A DNA stretch of 64,000 bases from Hypholoma sublateritium FD-334 SS-4 (GCA_000827495.1 KN817551.1:110039-174038); one strand, 5' to 3'; shown: positions 22,600 to 34,966, numbered from the stretch's first letter. Notes: generated from the letters alone by a model not told the origin. Made by a program: numbers and translations.

Positions 22600-23760
22600 A
22601 CCCGCACACCCGCGCACACAAGCCGGATTTTTTCGCAGAGCAATACGCATAGGGACAGCGCGCGGACGCACTGCGCACGGCGCGATCGCCATGAGGTAAG
22701 GATGCGGTGTATCGCGGCTTGTATTGGGAGCAGTGGGTGCTCAGTGCATGGGGCGCCGAAGGGCGGATGATGGAAGGCGGGGAAGGTGGGAAGAAGAAGG
22801 AGGGGCATGATGAGGCGCACCGAAGTATGACCAGCGGTGAGGATACGGGGTAGGGGATCGGCGTGCGCTTCGTGGGGCGGCGAGAGTCGCTCTGTGTTGA
22901 TGTTGGGGTATGAATGCAAGATATAGAACCGCGGCGTGGATCCCTGTCCAACTCCAGTCGGGAACGCACGGGAAAACGAGGCACAACCACACGCGCACAA
23001 GCCGCGATGTCTCTGCTGCAAAACCCATAGGACAGCGCGCGGGCGCACTGCACGCGGCGCTGTGTCCCATGAGGACGCGGTGTACGGGCCTGTGCGCGTG
23101 GGGTGGTGCACGGGGCGCAGAGCGCTGGATCGCACGGGTGATGGGAGCCCAGGATGGGCGGGGGGACGGACAGGACGGCGAGACGCACCGAGGTACGAAG
23201 CATGGCGAAAACGCCGCAGGGGCTGGACTCTGGAGGGCCGTATACCACGCGACACATGGTGAGTTGAGGGGGACGGACGGGACGACACGCGCCGAAGTAT
23301 GAACCAACGGCGAGGATACGGTCAGCGCGGATCCGGCGTGAGCGACGTACGGCGCGTCGCTCTGCGTCGATGGCGGTTTATGAATGTCCCGCACAGGGGG
23401 GGGACGCCTGTCAAAGTGCGACATCATTAGTTGCGACACGCATGGAAAGGCGAGGCGCACCCGTACGCGCACAAGCCGCGGTGTTTCAACTGTAAAACCC
23501 ATAGGACAGCGTCCGGATTCATTGCAAGCGGCACGATCTCCCATGAGGATGCAGTGCATCGCGGCCTGTGTGCGCGGGGTGAAAGCTCGGTGCGGAGAGC
23601 GCAGGATCGCGTGGGTGATGGGAGGACAGGAAGGGCGGGGCACGGACAGGACGGTGAGATGCACCACGTTACGAAGAACGGCGAAAACGCCGCAGGGATG
23701 GAGGACCGGAGACCACACGACGCGGACGGGAGACGGCGACAGAGGCACGACACATCTATG
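22600..23760. repeat. Block E tandem repeats of unit 2
   Basis: Three copies (about 22617, 23000, 23473) of a roughly 385-480 bp repeat. Its core reads CACAAGCCGGATTTTTTCGC or CACAAGCCGCG, then ATAGGGACAGCG and GAGGACGCGGTGTATCGCGG. Single or paired copies recur at 17678, 18090, 32878, 33376, 36275, 36602, 59402 and 59815. Confidence 0.6.
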
Positions 23761-24930
23761 TAGGCGCACGGGCGGCGCATGCCGGAGGGAGCGCGCGGGA
23801 GGGGCGTTGGTCGGCACGTCATCTGCGGGAGTAGAAGCAGGAATCAGGAGGGGAGGACGGCGTGGGAACGGGGTGCAGGAGAGGGAGGGGAGAGAGGGAA
23901 TGGAGAGCAGACGGCGTCTGCGGGAGTGGCACATGCGGAAACCGCGGAAGGGAGACGGGAGACAGAAAGCAGGACACACCTAGGCGCACGGACCGAGTGC
24001 GGCAGGCGGAAGGAGCGCAGGACTTATATGAGAATGAGGAAAGGCGAACGGCAACGGCGAGTAGAGGCAGCACATACCGGTGCGGGGTCGCCGACCAGGA
24101 GGCCGTTTCGTTCCGGTGTGTGGTGTGTCGTAGCATTCAATACAGGTGGATCAGTTATGCGGATAAGCGAGTCGAAAGGCGGTACTTCAAAGCTTCAAAT
24201 CTTCACTAGTACTAGTCACTAGTCACCGCATCAACTCGGAGGGATGGATCAGGCGGCGATGGCAGGAGGGGAGAGGGGCGTGGGAACTCAGCCGACCGTC
24301 GTTGTCTCCGGCGTTTTCCGGTTATATTCTCATGCTTGCAGATGCGCTAATCTTCTTTAAAATACTTACGCGACAGCCCCCGCATAGTATACAGTACGTC
24401 TCCCGCACGCTGAAAACGTACTGGGACGAGCACAGTAGGATTAACGTGGGTAAACGACGACATTTATAAAGCCAATTGATCAAACGATTGCGAGACTCTA
24501 AGCTCTAAGGATGCCGCAGGAGCGTTTCGGCGGGATATTTGTACTTTCCAAATACTTTCGGCCGGCTTATCCAGCCTGTGCGCTTGAAACTCAAGCTCAG
24601 GTAAGGCTCCCTGATACTATAATGTATATCTTATGCCCACAATAGCTGACTTGTGCGATGCGGAGGATTGTTAGATACCTAGTCAAATGTTCAATATTCA
24701 GGTCGTGTACGTATCTGCAGGCGTCTACGCGTACGGTCAATAGAACGACATCTTATAGTTTCATCAGGCGCACAATGTCCTCATAACGGTACTTATACAT
24801 TTAATTATAATATTCTGAGTATTCAACTATTGTAGTTGGGAACACGGCCACGTAGTTCGGTTGGATAATCACGCAGGAGGAGGTGGCCGTGGCGCGCTTC
24901 TACTGAATTCTTCCCGTGCTCCAGGCCAAA

Positions 24931-25020
24931 GCCACAATGTGGCCTACATTCCGTGGGGAAGCAACAACCCCACGCTGTGATGGCTCCATATAAACCGTGG
25001 CCTACTTCTATCTCTATAAA
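24931..25020 (+). promoter_or_regulatory. Array-gene promoter, copy 4
   Basis: GCCACAATGTGGC at 24931-24943 and TATAAA at 25015-25020, 73 bp before the ATG. Confidence 0.65.
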
Positions 25021-25087
25021 AACGGCGTTGAGCTGGTACGTGTCGACCATTCCTCCCGCACTCTCAGTTGAACTGCCTCTCCCAAAC

Positions 25088-26034
25088 ATGCCAATCCCAC
25101 TTCATACCATCGCTCCATTCCTATATGCAGCCAGCACCCTCTCCCGGGCCTCCCACCAAGCACGCTACCTGATTGAACCTACGGAACGACCTCCCTGCGC
25201 AGGCGCATCGTCAGGTCGGCCGCTCGCTGTCGCGCTCGCCGAAAGCAATGACGGGCGTGTCTGAGGCGCCCGCCCGCGAGCCGCTACGCCATACGCAGCC
25301 GCGCGTGCAATTCGCGCCAGCGGAGCCGGAATCGCCCCACAGCGGACACGATGACGGCGGGGACACCGACCCCGTGCGAGACGCCGCCCCGCCGCCAGCG
25401 GCGCACTTCGCCACGCGTCATGGGCCGCAGACTGTGGCCACCACTGGCAGCGCGAGTTCGTAGAGGACGCAGAGTACGCGCACGTACAGCGGTGGGTCGA
25501 TGCACTCCCGCCGCCGCGTGTATCGCTGCGACGAGATCGTGCGGCGGGATACGCCGGACCGCATGCTTTCCGGTGCCGCTGGAACAGCTGCGCCGCCTCG
25601 AGCTCAAGGCAGCGGCGCGCACACCAATCCGGCCCCCCGAAACCCGCGCCCGCGCACGTTGCCGTGCAGCGCGATGGCGGTGGCGAAAACGACGAACACA
25701 GGCAGCGCTGGAGCGAGGAGGGCGCGCGGAGCCGTCGGTACACCCGCCCTCGGCGCGGCGCCGAGCACCTACAGCACCTACGCCCGGCCCGGCCGGTCCT
25801 CGGTTTTGCAAATGGATCATGGTATGTCTGACACCCGCGTCGATTTCTTTACACTTTTTTTACTTGTCATACAGTGGCCCGGATATAATCCACGCTATGG
25901 AACTCAAAATGCGATTCAGTTCTCTATTGATACCACGCGTACCACGGGACGCCATGTATGTAAACGAGGAAGCAGCGGCGCTGGCGCATCGATCGGGTCT
26001 TTCCGGGACTCAGCCGGAATCTCTCTGTTACTAG
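25088..26034 (+). CDS. Array gene family, copy 4 (unknown function)
   Basis: The first exon starts at 25088 (MPIPLHTIAPFLYAASTLSR) with the hallmark ASHQARYLIEPT and would stop at 25264 if unspliced. The last exon is well supported: a 53-bp intron (25822-25874, GTATGTC to CATACAG) precedes 25875-26034, which reads GPDIIHAMELKMRFSSLLIP, then RDAMYVNEEAAALAHRSGLS, and ends ESLCY. The middle is a GC-rich Arg/Ala/Pro-rich stretch with several open frames, so its exons are not resolved. Copies 5 and 8 share this last exon, and copy 6 has a related one. The function is unknown; there is no signal peptide or membrane segment I would trust. Confidence 0.5.
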
Positions 26035-26569
26035 TATTTATCTGCATGTACCCATCTGCACATATATTTTCAGGGATCGTTACAAAGTTTGATAAATTAC
26101 TTACAATTTGTATTGTTCATTGGATTCATTGGATATCGGTATTTGATGGTTATTCTTCATATATATGCGTGCCGTCGCCAGGGCGGAACGGTACTCTCTC
26201 CGGAAGAGAGACTTTAATAGCGAATTCTAGAGCCTTCTGGAGCGCGGGTATTCCGGAGGCGCGTATATTCTGGCGGGTCTACCTGCAAAAAGAACTTCGC
26301 AAAGTGCATTAATCCGTACGCTGCGTCTATAAGGCAACCGCGCTTCTGTTTATCAGCGCATATACGTGCACTTGAGGGATTAATCCAGGGGAGAATAACC
26401 ATCCCGCCCGCCCTGCCCTGTCACCGTATTTTTGCTGTGCGTCGCTGCTTGCAATACTCCACACAATGTATGTCGTACCTGGCGAAGCCGCTTGCACTCA
26501 TAGCTATGTGCTCTCCTAAATGAACACTCGCGATCCACAATTAATTACATATAATACGATTTCGGATGT

Positions 26570-27290
26570 TCGCTGATGAGCCCGAGCTCACGCCGTCCAT
26601 GAAAATCGACGAAGACATTATTCCCGCGCTCTCCGCCGTATTCCCACGTTCGCCGACGCACATCGCCCGACGCCGCTCTACGCATTTCTCGCACATTCCA
26701 CTCTATTTTACAACATCTTTACATTCCCCAACGTCCTTCACTGGCATACGTAGTATCCGTAACTAATTCGCCGAAGCACAACAATCGACACCCTGTTAAA
26801 TTTAGGCGCCCGTACACGCGGTAACGCACTGCCTCTTCGTTTTAAACATTACTGTTACATTTTATCTGAGTTTCATGCTACTTACACATTCTCTCCATTT
26901 TGTTCCATATGCATATAATTTCTATATACCTATTAAGATACACAATATAGGTATAAAAGCTCTGTAGAATCATGTACAAAAATCATTCAAGAAGATTGTC
27001 ATGCATTAATTCGTCGTTCTACCTCTCGTAATCGCTCTCGCCCTCGTATTTCTATCGTCACATACCATCGTCGCACACCAGAGTGGTTCGAAGCTGACGC
27101 CGCAGCTTACACTCTCTCGTTTTCGGTCCCCGGTTGGCTAGAAGTCGTGTAGGAACACCCTCGCATCCCCACACACCTTTCGTCAAGCTCTTGCGTATCT
27201 CGTTTCATTTCTATTTTGCTTTCTTTGTTTGATCGTCGCCGTTGTTTGCACGCAGGAAGCTTGGCAGCGTATTGGCAGCGTATCATCGCG
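26570..27290. other. Unit 3-specific segment
   Basis: Present in unit 3 but missing at the matching point of unit 4, so it is either an insertion here or a deletion there. No target duplication or inverted repeats were found. It contains a direct repeat TTGGCAGCGTA (27261-27285). A 66-codon plus-strand frame (26566) is open but unrecognised. Confidence 0.4.
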
Positions 27291-27951
27291 ATAACCACTG
27301 GCGCTATGCTATGGGATACGCCCTTTCTGCACAACCGTCAGCAGGAAACTACGGAAGGCCAAACACCCAAATATGTGCCATCGCACACGCTTTAGATGGA
27401 CATTCGACCGCAAAATACGCAATAATTATATAACAGGCCGACGAGATGTACATCCTACAACCACCTTTCGGCACATCCGCCAGCGTCCTGCGTGCGCAGT
27501 GCACCGCACGAGCGCGAGCGCAGCGAACCATACACATATATGGCCTACCCCGAGAGTGACGACGAGAGCGCGCGCGGTCCCGGGAAGGGATGAGGACCGC
27601 CGTCCGCATGGCGCATCGCACGGCGCGGCGGTCTGAGTATCGGTCCTCGACACCTCCTTCAGGCGGCGTGCGCCGGCGACATATGCAACGAGAGAAGTGG
27701 GATGCTCTAGCGGAGAGACAGATCGCCGGTGCGACAGTGGTGGATCTGCAGGCGTCTACGGTCAACAGACCAACAATGTTATAGTCTCATCAGGCAAGCG
27801 ATGTCTTCAGAAATATGAAGGATACATTTTATCACAATATTCTAAGTATTAAACGTGAACACGGCCCCATGGTTCGGGTAGATAATCATCCTGCAGAAGG
27901 TGGCCGTGGCCCGCTTCTCAATAATTCTGAATTCCCGTCGGCCAGAACGCA

Positions 27952-28041
27952 GCCACAATGTGGCCTACGTTCCGTAGAGAAGGAACAACCCCATGCTGCG
28001 GTGGCTCCATATAATTCGTGGCCCGACTTTATCTCTATAAA
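27952..28041 (+). promoter_or_regulatory. Array-gene promoter, copy 5
   Basis: GCCACAATGTGGC at 27952-27964 and TATAAA at 28036-28041, 81 bp before the ATG. Confidence 0.65.
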
Positions 28042-28116
28042 AGCGGCGTTGGGCTGGTAGGCGTCACTCATTCCTCCCGCCCTCTAACCGCCTTAGTCCA
28101 ATTACCTCTCTCAAAT

Positions 28117-29105
28117 ATGCGTATCAACTTTCATACCATCGCTATACTTCTATATGCATCTAGCATCATCGCCCGGGCCTCCCACCAAGCACGCAACCTG
28201 ATTGAACCTACCCGAACGACCTCCCTGCGCAGGCGCATCGTCAGGTCGGCCGCTCGCTGTCACGCTCGCCCAAAGCAGTGACGCGGCTGTCCCCTGGGGC
28301 GCCCGCCCGCGAGCGGCTACGCCATACGCAGCCGCGCGTGCAATTCGCGCCAGCGGAGCCGGAATCGCCCCACAGCGGACACGATGACGGTTGGGACACC
28401 GACCCCGTGCGAGACGCCACCCCGCCGCCAGCGGCGCACTTCGCCACGCGTCATGGACCGGAGACTGTGGCCACGACTTCGTAGAGGACGCAGAGTACGC
28501 GCACGTACAGCGGTGGGTCGATGCACTCCCGCCGCCGTGGGCGCAGACGACCCGCGCCCCGAGCGGTATCGCTGCGAGGAGATCGTGCGGCGGGATACGC
28601 CGGACCGCATGCTCTCCGGTGCCGGTGGAACAGCTGCGCCGCCTCGAGCTCAAGGCAGCGGCGCGCACACCAATACGGCCCCTCGAAACCCGCGCCCACG
28701 CACGTTGCCGTGCAGGGCGATGGCGGTGGCGAAAACGACGAACACAGGCAGCGCTGGAACGAGGAGGGCGCGCGGAGCCGTCGGTACACCTGCCCGTGGC
28801 GCGCCGCCGAGTACCTCCAGCACATGCGCCCAGCCTCACGAAGATGGCGCTATAGCGGAGGGAAGAGACCTTGGTTTTGCAAATGGATCATGGTATGTCT
28901 GACACCCGCGTCGATTTCATTACACTTTTTTTACTTGTCATACAGTGGCCCGGATATAATCCACGCTATGGAACTCAAACTGCGATTCAGTTCTCTATCG
29001 ATACCACGCGTACCACGGGACGCCATGTATGTAAACGAGGAAGCAGCGGCGCTGATGCATCGATCGGGTCTTTCCGGGACTCCGCCGGAATCTCTCTGTT
29101 ACTAG
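28117..29105 (+). CDS. Array gene family, copy 5 (unknown function)
   Basis: The first exon starts at 28117 (MRINFHTIAILLYASSIIAR) with ASHQARNLIEPT. A 1-bp difference from copy 4 shifts the reading after LIEPT, so the unspliced frame ends at 28281. The last exon is 28946-29105 after a 53-bp intron (28893-28945) and reads GPDIIHAMELKLRFSSLSIP, then RDAMYVNEEAAALMHRSGLS, ending ESLCY. The middle again is Arg/Ala-rich; one frame contains EDAEYAHVQRWVDALPPPWA, which resembles SDAYVQQWVDALPLPWGQYD in copy 7. That makes this a plausible genuine internal exon. Confidence 0.5.
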
Positions 29106-30223
29106 TATTTATCTGCATGTACCCATCTGCACATATATTTTCAGGGATCGTTACAAAGTTTGATAAATTACTTACAATCTGTATTATTCATTGTATTCAT
29201 TGGATATCGGTATTTGATGGTTATTATTTATACATATGCGTGCTGCCGCCAAGGTAGAACGGTGATCTGTCCGGAAGAGAGACTTTAATAGCGCATTCTG
29301 GAGCCTTCTGGAGTGTGTGAATTCCAGAGGCGCGTATTTTCTGGCGGGTCCATTTCTGACAAGGACTCCAAAAAGTGCATTAAACCGTACGCTGTATCTC
29401 TAAAACACCCGCGCTTCAAGTTATCAGCGCATATGCGTGCACTGGAGGATTATTCCAGGGGAGAGAAACCATCCCGCCCGCCCTAACCTGTCACGGTATT
29501 TTTGCTGTGCGTCGCTAGTTGCCATACTTCACACAATGTATGTAGTACCTGTGGAAGTTACTTGCACTCATAGCCACATACTCTCCTAAACGCACATTTG
29601 TGTTCCATAATTAATTAAATATAACTGCGATTTCTGATGTTCACGATAACCACTAGCTCTATGCAATGGGATACACCCTTTCTGAACAACCATCAGCACG
29701 AAACTATACGAGTCCAAGCACCCAAATAAGTGTCATCGCGCACGGTTTAGACGAACATTCGACCGCAAAATGCGCAATAATTATAGGCTGACGAAATCCA
29801 CGTCCTCCAACCACCTTGCGGCACGTCGGCCAGCGTCCTGCGTGCGCAGTGCACGGCACGAGCGCGAACGCAGAGAACCATACACATATCTACCCCACCC
29901 CGAGAGCGACGACGAGAACGCGCGCGGTCCTGCACACGTCCACTGAAGAAGTAAAGGAAGGGATGAGGACCCCCGTCCGTCTGGTGTATCGCACAGCGCG
30001 GCGGTCCGAGTATCTGTCCTCGACACCTCCTTCAGGCGGCGTGCGCTGGGCGCATATGCAACGAGGGAAGTGGGATGCTCTAGCGGGGAGAGGGGAGACA
30101 GATCGCCCGAGCGAGAGTGGTGGATCTGCAGGCGTCTACGGTCAACAGATCAACAATGTTATAGTCTCATCAGGCGAACGATGTCTTCAGCAATATGAAG
30201 GATATATTTTATTACAACATTCT

Positions 30224-30385
30224 CGTTAGAGATTTTGTGGAAGGGTATCCGTGTGCAGTGAACTGCCACGGCGATGTTCGATGTTGAAGGTGGAGGTATG
30301 AATGAAAGAGCGCACTTGGCACGTGCGCTCGTCAACTGCAAGAAAGCTAACCTCTCGCATGCATGCTGCTGCGAGGGGTGTGCCT
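30224..30385. mobile_element. 162-bp insertion with two hairpins and 5-bp flanking repeat
   Basis: Flanked by ATTCT on both sides (30219-30223 and 30386-30390); unit 4 has a single ATTCT at this place. It contains two inverted repeats: GAGCGCAC/GTGCGCTC (30309-30330) and CTCTCGCA/TGCGAGGG (30352-30376). It has no terminal inverted repeats and no coding capacity. Its type is unknown. Confidence 0.5.
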
Positions 30386-30498
30386 ATTCTAAGTATTAAA
30401 CAGGAACACGGCCCCATGGTTCGGGTGGGTAATCATGCGGCAGAAGGTAGCCGTGGCCCGCTTCTCAATAATTCTGAATTCCCGTCGGCCAGAACGCA

Positions 30499-30588
30499 GC
30501 CATAATGTGGCCTACGTTCCGTATAGAAGGAACAACCCCACGCTGCGGTGGCTCCATATAATTCGTGGCCTGACTTTATCTCTATAAA
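30499..30588 (+). promoter_or_regulatory. Array-gene promoter, copy 6
   Basis: GCCATAATGTGGC at 30499-30511 (one change from the palindrome) and TATAAA at 30583-30588, 81 bp before the ATG. Confidence 0.62.
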
Positions 30589-30663
30589 AGCAGGGTTAAA
30601 CTGGTAGTTTTCAACCATTCCTCCCACACTCTAAACGCTTCAGTCGAGCAACCTCTCCCAAAC

Positions 30664-31751
30664 ATGCCAATCAACCTTCCTCCAATCGCTATACCCTTAT
30701 ATTCAGCCAGGCTCCTCGCCGGGATCTCCCACCAAGCACGCTACCTGATTGAACCTACCGAAAGATCCCCCTGCGCAGGCGCATCGTCAAGTCCGCAGCG
30801 CGCTGTCACGCTCGCCGAAAGCAATGACACCCGTGTACCCTGAGGCGCTCGCCGCCATACGCCACCCGCGTGCTGGCGTGTTTTGACTGGCGACACGCGC
30901 CCGCCGGCTCGTGAACGCCTCCAGCCGCACCTCCCGGCGTCGGGCGATTACAAGGACACGACGACGGCTGGACGCGGACCCCGTGCGTGCGAGACGTCAC
31001 CCCTCTGCCAGCGGCACTCTTCGCCACGCGTCATGTACCAGACAGAGACTGTGCCCCGCGACGCGGTCATGGGGCGTGGGTCCGGCCGCGCCACGCGCGT
31101 CGCCGAGCCGGAGCCAGTGGGACGCCTGGAAGCGCAAGTTCGTACCCTGCCCCACCGCGCAGCAAGGCTCCGCTTGGGTGCCCTTGGGCGACGCATCCAT
31201 CGGCTGGATGCTAGCGCCCGCAGCTGCGCCTCAGGACAGCGTGCCGGGCCCGCGTGTAATGCCGCCCCGCGGGCAGGGCGCCGTCAGTACGGCCGGGGAA
31301 GCCGCAGACACAACACGTCAAGACGGAGCCTGCGGCGCCGCGCACGGGGAAGGCGAGGGTGGGAATGTCGGAGTCGGCGCCAGACGGGCGGAGTGGTGGA
31401 AGAGAACGACGAGTTCTACGCCTGACGCGGTGAGTAATGTGTCTTTCTCGTGGGCGTGTGGCAATATTGAATATCTCCCTCTCAGTGGACCACCCACCCC
31501 GCGTGTTCTTCTTCTCTTTCACCCTCCACATCGTTCATCAATTCATCCCTTGCCCTCCCATTCACACCTCCCCATCTCAGGGCCCCTGACGCATACCACA
31601 CGATACGCCCAGGCTCTGCGGGCGACTTCTGACCTAAGGGGATGACGACATTCCTGACGAAGATAGCGATATGGCGGTTTTGCGTATGGACGCCATGTAT
31701 GTAAACGAGGAAGAAGCTGCGCTGGCGCGTCGATCAGGTCTTTCCGGCTAA
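30664..31751 (+). CDS. Array gene family, copy 6 (unknown function)
   Basis: The first exon starts at 30664 (MPINLPPIAIPLYSARLLAG) with ISHQARYLIEPTERSPC, and TGA at 30841-30843 if unspliced. A long open stretch (30911-31645) includes SQWDAWKRKFVPCPTAQQGS and WVPLGDASIGWMLAPAAAPQ and probably holds internal exons. The last exon is probably 31638-31751 (acceptor CCTAAG), reading GDDDIPDEDSDMAVLRMDAM then YVNEEEAALARRSGLSG with stop TAA. It is acidic and shares the DAMYVNEE ending with copies 4, 5 and 8. This is among the best-preserved copies of the family. Confidence 0.5.
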
Positions 31752-34700
31752 ATTGACTGTTTAAAGTTTACCGATATATTCCTAGAGTTCTGTGATGTAT
31801 TATCCCGCCGATATATATGCTATTTTATTTTTTCAAGTCTTGTTCTGCTCTTTAAGTTTGGGTGATATGGACAAATGGTATGACGTCTCTAATTTTCTGT
31901 CTGCATCATGTATATATATTTAATTTCTGATCCGCTTTCACACTACAGGTAGCCAATGTAAAGTATCACAAAGTGTCCTGAGACACACGCGCTGGCAGTA
32001 AAAATCGTGGAAACAGTGATTTAGACTCCCGAGGTACGGTGCGCAGGGAGAGCGTGGAAGGCTCGGTTAATGGTACCACGATACATTAACGTTCATGTAA
32101 ATGCGCTACCATCGGGAGCGCGGCGCCTTCCAAGTCCACCAAGCGTATCGGAACAAAATATGCAATAATTATATAACGGGCGGACGAAATCTACGTAGCT
32201 TCCAGTACCATGCCACAGCGTACGGATTCTGCAGCGCGGCGCACGCGCGCGAATCCAGATTTATTTGCTCTCCCGCGCGAGCGACGGCGAGAAGGCGGGG
32301 TGTAGCAGAGCGACCCCACACACGTCCATTGAAGGAGAAATGACAGGTTACAAGATAAGGACCGCCGTCCGCCTGGCGCGCCGCGCGCGGCGGTCCAAAG
32401 TCTGGTCGCAATCCGTCCTTCAGGGGGCATGCGGCGGGGTGCATATGCGAACGAGGGAAGTGGGAGTCTCTCTCTAGCGGGGAGATAGAGGGTGAGTGGG
32501 CATCGCCGCGAGGAGGGGGCTCGATACGTCTGGGTGGTTCTGCGTACGGCGGAGAGATACGATCAGTGCAATTCAGCGTGCGACGTACCGCGGCTTTCGC
32601 GAAGCGCGCTGTGGGGCACTCCGTTGATATTGGGTCGAGGCGCTCCGCCGCGGTACAGGGCATAGCGCGATCGCATATACGGCGGTGCCCTGCGGAGGGC
32701 GGTGAGATACAGTCGGCGTGAGGTTCAGCGCGCGCGGCGTACCGCGGCCTTCCTGAGGTGCGGGGAGAATCGCTCCGTGTTGATGTTGGGCTCCAAATGT
32801 CCAATATCGAATCGCGGCGCCGACCCCCGTCCAACTTTAGTTAGAGCACGCACTGAAAAACGAGGCCCGACCACACACGCACAAGCCGGACTATTTTGCC
32901 CGCAGTACCGATAGGGACAGCGTCCGGACGCACTGCAAGCGGCGCTGTTTCCCATGAGGACGCGTGTATCGCGGCCTGTGCGAGTGGGGTGAGCGCTTGC
33001 GATCGGTGCGGAGAGCGCAGATGCGCGGCGCCAGGATGGGAGATGATGGGAGAAGATGAGGGGTGGGGGATAGGATGTGATGTGATGAATGAAATGCACC
33101 GAAGCATGAATCGAAAGCGAAAAGGAACTGAAGCGCTGGAAGGCCGTTGAGGCGCTCCGCCGCCGTGCAGCGCGCCGTGCAAGCGCATATATGGGGGGCC
33201 TGGGTAGGGCGGTGAGATATGATCCGCGGGCGATTCTGCTTGAGGGACGCATCGCTACTTTCCATGAAGGGCAGCGATAGTCGCGCCGTATGGATAGTGG
33301 GCCAACGCCTGTCCAAGTGCGAAGTGCGACATCATTAGTTGCGACACGCACGGAAAGACGAGGTACACCCGCACGCACGCAAGCCGGATTTTTTCGCAGA
33401 GCAATGCCCATAGGGACAGCGCACGGACGCACTGCGAGCGGCGCGATCGCCCATGAGGACGCGGTGCATCGCGGCCTGAGTGAGTGTGTTGACGCTCGGT
33501 CCGCAGAGCGCAGATGCGCGATGCCGGGATCGGGGGATAATTGAAGGGCAGGAAGGATGGGGCGAGGGGGTGTGATGATGAAACGCACCGAGGTATGATT
33601 CAACAGCGAGGACGGAGTCCACGGGAGTGGAAGGCCGTAAACCACGCCGGTGGCTGTTGTACTGGATGCGCCCAGCTTTCACGCTGAAGACGCCGCTCTT
33701 GTACTTGATATTTGCATAGGCCTGTGTGTTGAATGAGTAACTGCGTGTCGGGTAGAGCGTAGGCATGTGAAGTCAGTAACGGACACGCACCATTGAGGGC
33801 GCGGTAACGAGGGCGATACGAACACGCGCTGAGGCCTGAGGATGAATCGATGAGACAAAGTGCGTTGCGCGGACGCTGAGGGCGTTGTCCCAAGAGAGAT
33901 CTCGTGAAAGTGTCAATCAGCTGAGAGGACGAGCAAGGGAGAGGGGCCAGAGAAAACATGACATACCTAGACCCACGGACGGAGCATGCTGGAGGGAACG
34001 CGCGTGGGGGTTGATCAACACGTCATCTGCGGGAGTAGAAGCGCACGAGTGAGGGCAACGTCCAACACCTGGCTAGTACTGAAAGCAACAGGACACACCG
34101 GCGCGGGGTCGTGGGCCAGGAGGTCGTGCTTCTCCAGTGTGCGGTGGGTCGTAGGGCAGAGATGGGAGGTGTGGGAGAACATTTGCGACGTCGTTGACCG
34201 CGGCGTTTCCCGATAGTAACTCTCACGCACCTATATCTGCCATTTAAATTTTCGTTTATAATGCGCGAGAGCACCGCGCACCACCCACGTGGGCTCCTGA
34301 CAGATTCTTAGTATGTCCTATATCTCGTGCGTTGTAGTGATATCTGCGCAAGACCAGACTTATCGCATAGTGAAGGACTGGGCACGAAAAACGGAGTCTG
34401 CGCGATGACCGAAGGCATGTTCCTGTAATATTTCTCAAGATTTCCACCGGGGGGCCCAGCGGCCGCATTCCCAACTGGTTTGCTCAACTTCAGGTAGATT
34501 TATCCCTAATGTACTTACGAATCTATGCGCCCATGATCCTCTCCCAAAATCTCTTTAATTACGAGAAATGTTTATGTCCAGATGGTGTACGGCTCCACAG
34601 GCGTCTGTGCGCATCGAAGGAGTTGCAACATTATACCTTAACCACTAGCACATGAGAAGTATAAAGAGACAAATATTTTAGAACACATACTCAATCTACC

Positions 34701-34803
34701 AGAATGGAACTGCGACCATTGTACAAGGGAACGCGGCGATACAAACCGGCTGCATAATCACGCAACAGGAGGTGGCCTTACACCCGAAATTGTGCGCATC
34801 GGC

Positions 34804-34906
34804 TGCCACATTGTGGCGTACATCATGAAAAAGATCCATACTGTGATATGGCAGGCCTTGTATCTGAGATGTGGCTAAGCATGGCCCATATTTCCAACCC
34901 TATAAA
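34804..34906 (+). promoter_or_regulatory. Array-gene promoter, copy 7
   Basis: GCCACATTGTGGC at 34804-34816 and TATAAA at 34901-34906, 66 bp before the ATG. Confidence 0.65.
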
Positions 34907-34966
34907 ATCAGTGTCGAACAGGCTGGATTTGACCATCCCCTCCCCCCAGTCGAACTCCCCACAAAC

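Larger units (their letters stand above)
19135..24470 (+). repeat. Array unit 2 (about 5.3 kb)
   Basis: A near-duplicate of unit 1 in the same order without the TIR insertion: leader (TCTGCAGGCATC at 19402), array gene copy 3, block B (20817-20900), block C (about 21350-22000, with ACCGCCGTCCGC/GCGGCGGTCC), block D with three motif copies (22063, 22240, 22418), three E repeats (about 22617, 23000, 23473), F elements (23818, 23920) and end block G (about 24300). The extra E and D copies show local amplification. Long minus-strand frames here (up to 412 codons) shift relative to each other between repeats, which argues against coding. Confidence 0.75.
24470..27720 (+). repeat. Array unit 3 (short, no D-G blocks)
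   Basis: Leader with TCTGCAGGCGTC (24715), array gene copy 4, block B (26087-26180), a stretch of about 720 bp (26570-27290) absent from the matching place in unit 4, and a C block (27430-27720). It then passes directly into the next leader. Its gene part is very similar to unit 4 (for example 25230-25460 against 28250-28480), a recent duplication. Confidence 0.7.
27720..30105 (+). repeat. Array unit 4 (short)
   Basis: Leader with TCTGCAGGCGTC (27748), array gene copy 5, block B (29158-29250) and a C block (29765-30090) with GGACCCCCGTCCG/GCGGCGGTCC, then directly the next leader. It lacks D-G. Confidence 0.7.
30105..34300 (+). repeat. Array unit 5
   Basis: Leader with TCTGCAGGCGTC (30127), a 162-bp insertion (30224-30385), array gene copy 6, an AT-rich stretch (31780-31870, similar to 36080-36170 in unit 6), C block (32150-32480), D motifs (about 32670 and 33185), E repeats (32878, 33376), an F element (34024) and end block G (34190). 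No gene is supported after copy 6. Confidence 0.7.

Noticed and set aside
22741..23979. Minus-strand open frame of 412 codons
   Set aside because: It lies across E repeats in GC-rich DNA; the same repeats are open in different frames elsewhere, and no domain or codon pattern supports it.
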